64,000 nucleotides of DNA from Trileptium ribeirensis (taxonomy: Eukaryota; Nematoda; Enoplea; Enoplida; Thoracostomopsidae): the NCBI GenBank assembly GCA_030248225.1, contig JASANE010018489.1, positions 1-64,000 on the forward strand. Reading direction: 5' to 3'. How positions within the stretch are numbered: the first letter of the stretch is position 1; each line of letters starts with the position of its first letter. Of this stretch, positions 53,301 through 62,220 are shown in pieces. The notes under the pieces were generated by a model. The model did no database searches, was not told the DNA's origin, and saw only the letters and a program-made list of their open reading frames with translations. The translations under genes and the position numbers were made by a program.

Positions 53301-56300
53301 ATTATACTCGTTTGTTCCTACATGTAGGTCGATTCACGACAAGTTTAATTCAGCAAGAACATACATGGGTCATTTCACGAAACCATTTGCTTTTGAAACA
53401 CCATTTTTGAAGCCAAAACGAAACGTTTTCGTATGTACTGTATATAGACTCCTTCCGACATAAAAAACCCTGAATGTTTCGAATATCGATGTCTCTATGT
53501 AAAACGAGCTACTTGAAACCTGATACAGGGGTCGAAAGGGTGCCCCTGGGGGTCAAATTTTAATCCGAAATAAGTCATTATTCTGAAGGGTAATGCAGTG
53601 ACATGTGAACCATGGTCTGTTTTTATGCAAGTCGGACCAAAAGGTCACGGTCAAGCCATTTGGAGAACTTGCGACCTAAGATTGGTGCAGCTAGGGCCCT
53701 TTTATAGTTAGAAATCGACCAATTTAAAACAAGCCTGTCGCAGAAGTTTTTCTAGCGCAATTGACAGCACCTATTGATACCATTTTATGCTCACAAACCA
53801 ACCATGAGTGGGATGTCTGACAAAAAATTTCAGGCAGATCCTTAGGCCTTGTGAAAATGGGCACCCCGATATGTGTTAGTCGGGGGGGGGTACACCTGAG
53901 GCCCGGGGGGCTACAGTTCAGGTCGGGGGGGGGGGGGCTACACCATCCTAAAACAAACACAATTGATCTATGATTAGCTTACATTTAGGTGATGATACCA
54001 AGGACAATGCGAAGAATAGATGTGCGGGCAGGCAGAAGGGTTTCTTAGATACCATGTTAACAGCACGGCCCCATATCATGGTGCAATGACGATAAATGTT
54101 GATGAACTTATATACTAATATGGTTCTTGCCACCTTCGGTTTCTTTTGTTATACATGCAGTCTGGGGCTACACGTCAGGTCGGGGGGTGTCATGGCGAAT
54201 ACCATGATCAAACTTATGACTGTTTAAATTGGTGCTAGCGCGTGTTTTTGTTTACTTCCAGCATCACGGAGCAATCGCCAGACAATATGCATCTGGCGGC
54301 ACGGTTTTTCGCCCTGACTTCCGATGCACGTCAATCAGCATCATGTTGTAGAATTTACTAACTAAATATAATGCATCGTGTTAATGTGCGATTGGTTGTC
54401 TTCGAATACAACGATGTTTCCAATAATATTCTGCAACGTCAATATCATTAACTTCGACAGTAATATGGTTTATGGATTAGTTGCCATTTCTTCACCACCG
54501 CCGGTCGACAAACACTGAAATCAAATTGGAACTATGGCATCTTTACCTCTTTAAATCCGTGTCTTTACCACGTCATCTACATCCCCGTACACAACGTCAA
54601 CCGTGAACGATAACGGAATCTCGATCGAGTGTACCCGGTGATCGTGCTCTCGGGCGTGAACTAGTCGCCCACTCTTGACGGTGAGAACTTTACGATTGGG
54701 GCTACATTTTCATTAAAAAATTTTAATACATGGGTCGATTCTAATGGGGCGTTACTATGTTTCTATCCGGCCTATTGTAACACTGTATGCTAAATTTGGC
54801 TTTTTCAAAGTTAATTTTCGTCAGGTCTCGGGGGGGGGCTACATTTTGCATACCCCATTTTTGCACTTTATGACCTTCGACCTCATAATGAAACAACACA
54901 TGGACAGGAGCTGATATTCTTTTTTTTCAATAACACCTGTACTGAATACGATTACCGTTATATATATATATATATATATAGCAATTTTGGCGCTAGTGCA
55001 CTTTGACTTTATTTATCAGCGTATGCAAGCTGCCAGATTTGACCTTGGTCGGGGGGCTACACGTCACGAAAAAAATTCTGGGAAAAAATTCTTGGCGTCA
55101 GCTTCAGCGTCGATGCTTACTCCCAAGTTTTTGCGGAAAATTAACAAATACCAAAGGATCACACTGAAGTGAAAAACACATATATGTATCACGTGCTAGC
55201 GATACGGCGAACGTTTATAGTGGGACATATGTTTTTGGATTCATTTGGCCGATTTGGTTTGAACACCTCTGGCTCCTGCTATGTTAGGGGTACAGAGGCC
55301 CACCATCCCTCATTATGACCGTCAGACATGCTATTACGACATCTCACAGCGACATTAAATTTCTTCCAAAAGACTGGTGCTATGGGCCAAAAAGTGCCGA
55401 TGTAGCCCCCCCCCGACAATATGACATGTTTTCGTGAAATGACCCATATAGATCAGTGACCAAATTGCAAAACGAACACCGCGACTAAACATAAAACACC
55501 AACTAACTCGGACTTGTGTCTGGATTAACTATAATCAGACCGTGTTCGGCAGCGTAGCGTTGGAAACCGCTTTTCTGAATAAAATTTTCTTGTGTGCATG
55601 TTAAACCTATAAAAAAATCAGCACCGAATTAATTGCGAATATATACCACAACAATGAACCACGCATATGAATCGCAAATATGTAAACGACCGTCCCAGAA
55701 TCATAGACATAAAGTTGATATAAAATCAAACACACAGTTTTATACTAAATGCCTATATAATACATATGTAACATAATATATTTAATGGCTTCCACATTCG
55801 CTGAAAGTTTATCATGCGGCATGAACCGGGAAAGTGGCCGTTCGGGACTAGGGGCACCGGATTTTGCCAGTGGGCTGAACTGGGGAGGGGGCGATATCTA
55901 AAAATTTTCAAATTTGACATTTTTCAGCGAGAACGCTAAAACTGTTAATGGCTCCAGAAACGGTGCAAAAACAGCCTTATGAAGATTAAAACAAAATTTT
56001 CAACCAATTTTATGCTGAAATTCAACTTTAAACTTCAGAAAGGGACTATTGTGAAAAATTATGTTAGGTTGTTATGTCAGTTGGAGGTGTTTTGAACGGG
56101 AAGGAACAGCCAAAAAAAATTGCCTGCGGTCACCCGTTGTTGCCAAGGGCCCCCACTTTGGAGAAGCCAGTATTTACATCTAAGACTATAACGTCGGCAT
56201 GATAATGTAGCCGTTATGTAACACAGCATTTTATGTACTTGCCATAACATAATACATAAGTATTTGATTAACGCGGATAGCTAGGAAAGTTATACAACTG

Positions 56301-59300
56301 CTTGGCTAACAACAAATATAATATCAAGCTCTGAAATTACTACAACTACACAAAAAATTTAGCTTAATCACCTCACTGTAAAGACCCACAAGACGAATTC
56401 ATTGACATGGGCAATGCTATAGCTATTTGCAGTGTTTTTATAAGCATATTTTTAGTTCCACCTAAAAATACTAAAAAGACGAAAACTTTTGAAAACTCAA
56501 AAGAACTAAAAAGACCTTTGTTCTTTATAAACCAATTTTTAAAACGGCAAGGTTTTGCAAAAAACTAATAATGTTTGGTGAAATATCAAAACTCTGACGA
56601 AGCAATGATTTCAGGATGCACAGTGTTTAATTGATAAACAACCATTTTAAAACAAACCACAAACTACTAGGAACAAAGGTTTCTATTTGTTAATATTTAA
56701 TTTTTAGTTAGAATTTACTTGCTTTGACTCCAACTAATAGTCGCAAATTACAAAGATTTGCGAAAATTCACCAATTCAGTGATGACAACTGTGCGTAACG
56801 TACTAAAATGATTTTTTGCCAGACAAAAGGATTTGTCTCTACAGCAAAAAAATTTATAGCTCCGTTTGGTTACCGTATCTACCTAAATGTTGTTGGATTA
56901 TTCACTACGTACAACTACGATCTGTATGTGCGCAGGCATCGTGGAACCAAGGCAAACTATTCCAAAACTCACAACATAGAACTATCTAGTAAAAAAGCGT
57001 TTTGAATCAAAATAATTCGTGTTCAAAACCAGCGTGCACAACATATTTGGCCTGGGTATTGCATTCTGTTTAAAACATAGTTAAAAACCAAAAAATGTAA
57101 ATAAACACGCCAAACTCCGCAGCATCCACGGGGCTCCGGCGGGCCTCTGACAATAGGGGGCTCTCTGGTTCAAGTCTCACCACGCGATTTACTTACCGAT
57201 ACCGTCACAAGGTATCGGGTAATCATATGTTTGTCCCATCAAGTCGTCAATTGTGACGGCATTAAGTACGATAATTGGGATCTGAAACCAGAAAAGGTCA
57301 AGGCAGCATATACAGTGCCGGTAGAGCACCTGATGCATGGAATCGAGCCTTGAACGACGTAAGGAAGCGGGCTGTGACGACATAACTATATAGGTTGTTC
57401 ACACTGACACGACACGATTTTTAAAGAAATGTAGTCGCACCAGGTCAAGCGGCGAGCATTTTGCCTATATCTTATATAGTGGATGACCACGTGTAATTGA
57501 GCAACCAGCATCAAACAACTCGAGCAATTTTGTGGCAATATTTCCATGAGCATTTTGATACAATAAAATTAGATCTGCACGCAATCTCCGAGCTTCCAAA
57601 TTGTGAAGTTTTAAAAATCTTAGTCGATAATAGTAGTCTAAGTGACGAATATTCAGCAAAAGTTTATATAGTTGTTCTATCAAATTTATATCTTTTTGAA
57701 AATGTGGGCTCCAAACATGACTAGCGTACTCAAGGTGCAGTCGAATGGTCGATTCATAAAAGGTAATGGGAGGCGAATATTTTTTATATATTATTCATAT
57801 AATATTATATATGTATATTACCGTATATATTTATACATGTGTAGTTATATATAATCCATGTCTGCGTCACCATTACTAGATTCTACAACTAAGATGGGCA
57901 AAAATACCAGAATTCGGAGTTAGAACCTAGACATTGGAGGTTTGTTTGGTCGATCGTTGACCTGGGAAATTAAGAGAGCACAGACGCGTACAGCAGCTCG
58001 AGTGCTTGCGAGTGATGCAGCCGGCAGTTGAATTCGTTAACGATTGTGGCTTATACGACATGTTCCGGCAGAGCATTCCACAAACATACTGCGCGGACCG
58101 TGAAGAAAATCACGACTGAGAAAGGACAAAAATACCAGCATTCGCTGAAATTGCACCTTACGTTAATTGGAGATAAAAATTTCTCAGGGTATAAATCAAA
58201 AATTTAACGGAAACTTTCGGTAGGAGAATAGTGGACAATAGATGTCACCGGCCGCACGGGAGCTCAAGCCACCCCTTCCCCCTACAGCGGCACCCCGGCT
58301 TACCGGATAAAAAATACAGGACCGGAAACTGCTTATCGTTGTTGTCAACTGCAGCCGGAGGTAGATAAATCCCGAATTTCATGTTGCATTTTGTTTCTTT
58401 GCTGAAAGAGGAAAAAAACAAATTTTCCTATTTACGATATTTAACCGACGGCGTCAAGTTAATTTTTTACAATGTATGGGAGCAAATATAACGCAGGTAG
58501 GGCACAAAATTTATCGCTTTCGAGAGAAATTTATATAAATAAAAACTCTGAATATATGTTAACACAGAACTACAATTACGAAAAATATTGCATTTAACTG
58601 GATATTTTTATTCATGAGCGAACAGTTCCATTTACACGAAATATGTTTTGATTTTTACAACTTTACATCATAAAAGAAACTGGAATTTATTACAGTCGAA
58701 ATAACTACCCGGATACCTCCTTCAATAAAAGCGAACTTGTAATAAAAACGCGCGGTCCGACTTGTTGAAATGAAATGTAGTATGCCTCTGTATATTGAAT
58801 TGCCAATTTCATTAAATACATTGTTTCATATTTCGTCAATGAATTACATACATCTACATTATAGCGTGTCAACAGCCTCCATAAATGTTGGTGGAAAATG
58901 TTGAGAACACCCATGTTTATAGTTTAAAAATTAATAAAAGTTTAAATAAAAATATGCCCTAAAAAGATAAATTTTCAAAAAAATTTTAACAAAGTAACTC
59001 TCTTGCCATGTGGTGTGAACACACGCGTTTTTAGGGTTATTTGGTGCGCTTAACACACTGTCTTTGTTGGGAGCGTTGTTAACCTGCCGGACGGTTCCGG
59101 GGCTATAATGTGACGCCACAATAGTAAAATTTTGTCACTCTTAGATGTATGTAGGTGATTAGCATGTGTCTATAGGGCTTCTCGTTGCTTAATACGATGA
59201 AAGCAATCATTATGTTTGCGTCGTTCCCACAAATAATAAAGAAAGTGTTAACGTTTTACAAGGTAAATAAAGCTAGGTAATATTTTTATCATTGCAGGAC

Positions 59301-60830
59301 CAAATAAACAGTCCTACAGTTTTTACATGACATTAAAATGAGTGTTATGTTGCCATTAGTACACTCCCGGTGTATTATTATACCATAATCGCAATTAGTG
59401 TCATCCTGAAACATTAAACAGCTGAATTAAAAAAACGCAATAATGAGGAAGTGCAGTTTAGCCGCACTCGCGGTATTTCATCTCGCTGCGCGAGTAACTA
59501 GTACGTAAATATATATTTCAAACAAAATCGACATGGTACCATATTAAAATGACTGTAGCGTTGCCGTTAATGAATTGCTGCTGTATCGTCGTCATTGTGA
59601 AACTTCAAACAGCTGAATTTAGAAAATTATTAGAGTCACTAAGTGCAGTTTAACCGCGTGTACACAACTGCCCCTCGCTGTGGTGACTTCCTACTTAAAT
59701 TTTCGCAAAACAGACATGAATTGGAAACTTTTTTAGCCACTTTGGGTCGTGCAAAATTTTAAATTACGTATAACTTTTGCCAGAAAAAATTAGATGACGC
59801 GGAAGAATCTTCAATTCGAGAGTATTTTCACCGCAGCAGCCGTTTTCGATCTATGAGCCCAAGTTCGAAAATAACTCCAAAAAACAGAAAATCTCAAAAT
59901 TTTTGCAAAGCCGAATTTTTTATTTGTTGGAGATGAATGATGGGATTATAGGCCAGGTGTCGAGCCGAAGTCGGATTATGGGGTTACATACTCCGATCTG
60001 TGGTGCTCAGAACATGGGTGCGTACGTTTTTGAAATTATTAGTAACTCACAACACTTTGTTTGGTTGAAATAATAACAAGAATAACTAATAATGCTGCTG
60101 ATCGGGGGTTACATACTCCGACCGCATGGGTGCTTAGGTTTTTGACATTATTAGTAACTCACAACACTTCGTTTGGTTGAAATAATAACAAGAATAACTA
60201 ATAATGCTGCTGATCGCCTTTAAGTGTATGCTATTTTATTCGCTATTTTACTCAATTTTGCTAAAAATTTCCCCAATTTTTGACAATTTGCGATAAATTT
60301 TTCTCACTTCCCCTTTGGTACGGAAGGGGCAGTGAAGTGCGGAGCCTTCAGCGAGGGAGAGGAGGAGTGATGGCTAGATTTGGCTTGAGGGTGGTCCGAA
60401 TCTTATGGGGACGTGTAGCCCCATCGACACCAATGGTTTATATCTTATGTAAACCGTTTCACACATTGATTTCATTGCTTCAATACGCATCCGTATTAAA
60501 GCTACTAACCCTGCGGGACGATGCTGGAGTATAATTTGTAAATTTTGGCACCAAATTTCGCTACTTTTTAAGTAACTATATATTGACTTAACATAATTTA
60601 GATAACTATATATATATAAAACATTTTATTAATAAGTCACATATTATTTCAAATTATATAATTAAACAAACTCGAAAAATGGTCAGGTTTTACATCGTAT
60701 TCAACATCTCGGCCGAACAAGCAAGGAAACTATCAACGAAACAGCGTATACAAACCCACCTTTCGTGTTCGTACACCAATTGCAATCCATCGAAGCACTT
60801 ATTACTCGAGATTTGATTGAGACCTGACAT
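41258..60830 (-). CDS. ESD: S-formylglutathione hydrolase / esterase D (8 exons)
   Basis: This cytosolic enzyme hydrolyses S-formylglutathione to glutathione and formate, the last step of glutathione-dependent formaldehyde detoxification. Eight minus-strand exons join in phase: 60760-60830, 58304-58401, 55508-55606, 52099-52223, 47180-47244, 43502-43727, 42910-43011 and 41258-41338. They give 288 codons plus TAA; human ESD has 282. The alpha/beta-hydrolase landmarks are in order: [11 protein letters not shown] (oxyanion region), [13 protein letters not shown], the nucleophile elbow [10 protein letters not shown] with Ser153, Asp232 in GAADQFL, and His266 in GYDHSYF. The Ser153 codon is split by intron 5. 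Coding sequence is 0.87 kb of a 19.6-kb span. Confidence 0.95.
41455..42129. repeat. 113-bp minisatellite, 6 copies
   Basis: Units begin ATCCTAATAAATAATGCAAA and contain TTTCGGCCTGTCCACAAGCT; spacing is 113, 113, 112, 113 and 113 bp. Esterase D intron 7. The unit is related to the reverse complement of the dispersed repeat at 31.2 kb. Confidence 0.95.
42910..43011 (-). CDS. Esterase D exon 7 (residues 229-262)
   Basis: Acceptor CTTTTAAG, donor GTGAGC. Encodes [20 protein letters not shown] then ELRMQP. Asp232 in this G-x-x-D-Q-F-L motif is the catalytic acid of the family. Confidence 0.94.
43227..43312. mobile_element. Short TACAGT-family fragment, copy 7
   Basis: TACAGTACCAGACAAAAATA at left and CATTTATTTCTGTCGCGACC at right form an imperfect inverted pair 85 bp across. 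The right terminus lacks the CTGTA. Confidence 0.45.
43502..43727 (-). CDS. Esterase D exon 6 (catalytic elbow, residues 153-228)
   Basis: Acceptor TTTTTCAG; one base completes Ser153, then [20 protein letters not shown] follows. Continues through [19 protein letters not shown] to LHLLVDQ; donor GTTGGT. Closely similar to the esterase D family along its length. Confidence 0.96.
45002..46000. repeat. 77-bp satellite, 13 copies
   Basis: Units start GGCTTGTTGTATATCGACTC and contain GGCACGTCAAATGCCTGCCA. They are almost identical; only scattered single changes are visible. Esterase D intron 5. The small open frames at its right edge are by-products of the repeat. Confidence 0.97.
47180..47244 (-). 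CDS. Esterase D exon 5 (residues 132-152)
   Basis: Acceptor TTATTTAG, donor GTAGGC. Encodes [21 protein letters not shown], equivalent to L-P-Q-L-I-N-A-N-F-P-V of the human protein. It ends two bases into the catalytic Ser codon. Confidence 0.92.
47780..47876. mobile_element. MITE left part, split by the pogo-like element
   Basis: AGTTTGAACGTGTGAACACT, then GTTCAAAGTTTTCGAAGATA, matches the reverse complement of the MITE at 8.25 kb. The remainder resumes at 51196 (TATTTCTTTAGCCAATC). Confidence 0.75.
47877..51195 (-). mobile_element. Complete pogo-like DNA transposon, 3.3 kb
   Basis: Terminal inverted repeats TAATCACATGGGGTAAAAAA (left) and TAATCAGATGGGGTAAAAAA (from the right) differ at two positions over 25 bp. 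They are flanked by TA at 47875-47876 and 51196-51197, the target duplication of Tc1/mariner/pogo transposons. Further GGGGTAAaAAAAGATCA boxes are repeated near each end. The interior holds one intact transposase frame (48396-50639). It lies in esterase D intron 4, inserted in an older MITE. Confidence 0.9.
48396..50639 (-). CDS. Pogo/CENP-B-type DDE transposase, intact, 747 aa
   Basis: Expected to excise and integrate its transposon in the nucleus. Residues ~10-60 look like a Psq/CENP-B-type helix-turn-helix ([20 protein letters not shown]). Residues ~70-145 resemble a second CENP-B-type DNA-binding domain ([14 protein letters not shown]). The DDE_1 catalytic core supplies the acidic residues in [22 protein letters not shown] and [17 protein letters not shown]. 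The C-terminal ~250 residues are Ser-rich and basic (PPKKRHK) with no domain I recognise. The frame is uninterrupted and starts M-P-R-T-Y, as usual in this family. The intact frame suggests recent activity, but domestication cannot be excluded. Jerky/tigger-like is an alternative label. Confidence 0.92.
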   Translation of the reverse strand: MPRTYKPTPKLYTELSITTAVEEVKNGAALRRTAEKYHMSYGMLRQRYLASEGHLELQKQGRKVALSEAIETKLAGYVRRMAEMGFGVTLQELREIVRDYVAANELTNNFTEGMPGVDWAYAFMKRHKLTFKKMSTMQIARRNVTSDPFVIFGFYDLLEKEITRLGLQDNPAAIWNCDESGFPSDPSKCKIVGPVGRKTVSVTCGANRENTTVLAVACADGSALDPLIVFKGKSLQSSWHGSEALPETFYAYSESGWMTREVFHKWFQLFVVKTKDIRPLLLLFDGSLTHTSLETIELAIDQNISLLKFPAHCTDTLQPLDVACFSPLKVYYEHELTDRMHRTGARVPLKKADFVNVISKIWKKGLSERNVKAGFSATGVYPPNRTRYDMARIDKTKLKTYHKWQEKGCPKDEDGAPNLEDLVPLCVPAEHPGNTIEAPDVLEQRPADCTSASVFEKAVQPNNDANTTPCSSRSGDFSRASASPSVSLATASPAQLMAALQKHAPQGMRYVCNLVQAENETSFEDIIRSRGRSATTQPPKKRHKISMHSAVITDPEYRAQIKAKSVQQPGTSKKFSKPRQKTPSESSESSNDWYVDDTNAKSLRESIRSSTQRDELAAVMPNIDTANDGNYYAVFWNSPRTYYWGKILKTFRDEQKGEIFSVEMKFLHKKETAADPNRVLWDWPKSDDIDIVAKKYVFCGPAQPQLVEVARGRSYFKFPCEAEAMCRFNRLNKFGVPSPQKSTLKKN
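51196..51262. mobile_element. MITE right part after the pogo-like insertion
   Basis: TATTTCTTTAGCCAATCTCC, then TGAAAAAGTT and CTTGATCTCAAATTTT, continue the reverse complement of the 8.25-kb MITE. Joined to 47876 through a single TA they give a continuous match. Confidence 0.7.
51264..51555. mobile_element. Second MITE copy of the 8.25-kb family
   Basis: Starts GGTGCGTTCACAGCTTTAAA and CTTTTTGCTCAAAATTTA; ends AGCAAAATATTTGAACACAC and CCTTGACC. It contains CTGATTGGCT. Diverged but in the same block order as the 8.25-kb copy. Confidence 0.65.
52099..52223 (-). CDS. Esterase D exon 4 (residues 90-131)
   Basis: Encodes [20 protein letters not shown] and then [21 protein letters not shown]; donor GTAGGA. 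The acceptor chosen (TTAAAG) gives phase 1; a second AG three bases on is possible but would break the frame. Confidence 0.93.
52861..53157. repeat. 147-bp tandem duplication (2 copies)
   Basis: TAAAGTTATG(G/A)CCCGTGTTTG and onward to CATTCAGA, at 52861-53007 and 53008-53154, with two or three differences. Esterase D intron 3. Confidence 0.93.
53270..53317 (-). pseudogene. Truncated duplicate of esterase D exon 3
   Basis: Minus strand reads [16 protein letters not shown] then donor GTAAGT. The last 11 codons match exon 3 ([10 protein letters not shown]), but the first part is unrelated. An AG at 53318-53319 would give a 48-nt exon in the same phase as exon 3. The pyrimidine tract is poor and the product would lack the oxyanion segment LTCTQENF, so it is probably a dead copy. 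Confidence 0.7.
53364..55448. mobile_element. 2.1-kb inverted-repeat element with G-tract boxes
   Basis: Ends CATGGGTCATTTCACGAAA and, from the right, TATGGGTCATTTCACGAAA, with TA outside both. The box CGGGGGG(n)CTACA recurs at about 53881, 53906, 53926, 54165, 54835 and 55052, and inverted at 55402. No transposase frame was seen. Also contains a (TA)n run at 54957-54979. Confidence 0.7.
54957..54979. repeat. (TA)n simple repeat
   Basis: An uninterrupted TA run of about 22 bp inside the 2.1-kb element. Confidence 0.95.
55508..55606 (-). CDS. Esterase D exon 3 (residues 57-89)
   Basis: Acceptor TTTTTTTATAG. Encodes [20 protein letters not shown] and then [13 protein letters not shown]. The donor is the weaker GTTAGT. 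Leaves one A that forms Arg90 with exon 4. A truncated second copy lies at about 53.27 kb. Confidence 0.92.
57197..57281 (-). other. Exon-like block of unknown origin
   Basis: Minus strand: CTGGTTTCAG, then 85 nt encoding [20 protein letters not shown] and YPIPCDGI, then GTAAGT. Both splice sites are good, but 85 nt would shift the frame between esterase D exons 2 and 3, and I do not recognise the peptide. It may be a stray exon or chance. Confidence 0.3.
57446..57790 (-). pseudogene. CR1/Jockey-like LINE reverse transcriptase tail
   Basis: Reads [20 protein letters not shown], then [20 protein letters not shown]. These are the thumb-region phrases H-L-E-Y-A-x-x-V-W and L-E-x-R-R-L-R-x-D-L of CR1/Jockey-like reverse transcriptases. 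A short deletion removes the segment between them. Esterase D intron 2. Confidence 0.8.
57985..58115 (-). pseudogene. Second LINE C-terminal fragment
   Basis: Reads [19 protein letters not shown], a stop, then [13 protein letters not shown], the usual R-x-x-x-x-W-N-x-L-P ... V-x-x-F-x-x-x-L end of such reverse transcriptases. It lies 5' of the preceding fragment in reading order, although it encodes the later part. The two are therefore separate or rearranged pieces. Confidence 0.75.
58304..58401 (-). CDS. Esterase D exon 2 (residues 24-56)
   Basis: Acceptor CTTTCAG, donor GTAAGC. Encodes [18 protein letters not shown] and then FPVLYFLS, matching the N-terminal strand M-K-F-x-x-Y-L-P-P. The usual Trp before Leu-Ser-Gly is Phe here. 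Phases join exons 1 and 3 exactly. Confidence 0.92.
59984..60215. repeat. Direct duplication of ~125 bp
   Basis: TTACATACTCCGA(T/C)C, ATTATTAGTAACTCACAACA and ATAACTAATAATGCTGCTGA occur twice. The second copy has an internal deletion. Esterase D intron 1. Confidence 0.9.
60310..60430 (+). repeat. Dispersed repeat, second copy (see 35.04 kb)
   Basis: Related to 35040-35160. The open frame of 84 codons across it is not recognisable. Confidence 0.55.
60760..60830 (-). CDS. Esterase D exon 1 (residues 1-23)
   Basis: [20 protein letters not shown] then EHE, and donor GTGGGT. The frame is open further upstream, but the family start (M-x-x-x-x-Q-I-S-S-N-K-C) fixes the ATG at 60830. Ends with two bases of a Ser codon. 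Confidence 0.93.
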
Positions 60831-62220
60831 GACAGTGCTTATTTTACGAAGACACCCAAGAGAACTATATATGCCAACATACAATTTTCGCGATCTGAAT
60901 AAAAAATAACCAATCATAAAACTAAAAACGGAAATCCTACAGACATAACACTGCAGGTATACATGTAGCATGTGGCCGTACAGGGTTAACTAATATGGCG
61001 GGAGCGTAATAACTGTGGGGGCTCTTGGTCGGAAACAACAGTTCGCGAATCCCGATGATGGCTTCCGACCGGCAAATGCTTTATCGGCGGGTTACGGGCA
61101 ATGCGAGACACGAAAGCTAGATATAGAGCTATGAGGAGTATCGTCCGATTCAAACGATAAATTATTGGTGAAGAGATCGCTAAGAGTACCGCCCGCTGCA
61201 GACGATGTTTTGAAAATAACTGATTTTCTCACGAATACCGTCCTAGAAAGACGGTATAAGTAAGGTTCTCGACTGAGCAAACGACATGTGCCATAACTTC
61301 ACAAACTATATTTTATTACCAGAGCAAAATAATCGCACCAACTCACTGCGACAAACTGATCATAAAACAACTTCTTAGCAACCAGTTTTATATAAAAGTT
61401 TCGGCCCTGATTGGCCTGAGGCAGAAAAATCAGAGAAGGGGCCACCATCTTTTCAGTATAGCCCCCATAGTCTCTGGAACCCCAATCATCTCTTACCCCC
61501 AAAAGAGGTCTCTTCGAGATCAGGGTCGCCCCTTTTCAGGTATAACTTCATGATTATGCTAAATTATTGTTCTTTTATTTGGATTTTTGGGGGTATAGAG
61601 GCTTTTTTGGCAAATTTTTTTCCTAAAGCTCTGCTTAAGACCGTCACCCAACGAACCCTCCATGGACCAGTTTTTCCTGCTCTTTCCAATGGAAAAGGTT
61701 TCAGAGCTCTAGCTCTTCAAGGGGTTCAGGAGAGGGCCCCAATTTCAGGGGTCGGATTTTTTGAGAAATATGGATTTTGGTTTTTTGACCTTTTTGAACA
61801 TAACTTTGGATTGGATTGACCGATTGGGCGCAAATTTGGGTATGATATAGAAATTGTAATGGGCTATATGGCGATGCATGAGATGTGACGATTACTTTCC
61901 GTCACAAGAAGATATGGCTCCCGATATCGGGAATGCAAGCGAAAAAATGGATATTTTGATGTTTCGAAATTAGGTTTAGACTAGGCTAAGTTTTAGGGTA
62001 AGCTTGAGGCTTAGGTTAGGGTATTCGGAAATACTGCACCGGCAAACGCCTGGCGAGGAAGCACCAGTACTGTGCATCCTAAACCGTGGCAGTTAGCCAG
62101 CGTAGCCGTTTAGTGCGGGGGTCCGGGGGCGGCAGCACCCCGGCTTTGTCTTAGGCTTATTTTGTTAGGCTTAATCTAGAACACTATAGGAAACCGTATT
62201 ACAGACATTGGAACTAACCT
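60831..62220. other. Upstream flank of esterase D, no promoter or gene identified
   Basis: The promoter and 5' UTR should begin here, but I see no reliable TATA box or initiator. The frame at 61550-61819 is not recognisable. Positions 61980-62170 carry TTAGGCTTA-type boxes and GGGGGCGGCAGCACCCC, related to the repeats at 25.9 and 36.7 kb. Confidence 0.4.

Noticed and set aside
57120..57190. tRNA gene suggested by GGTTCAAGTCTCACCACGC
   Set aside because: It resembles a B box and 3' acceptor end, but I find no matching 5' acceptor strand, A box or anticodon arm upstream.
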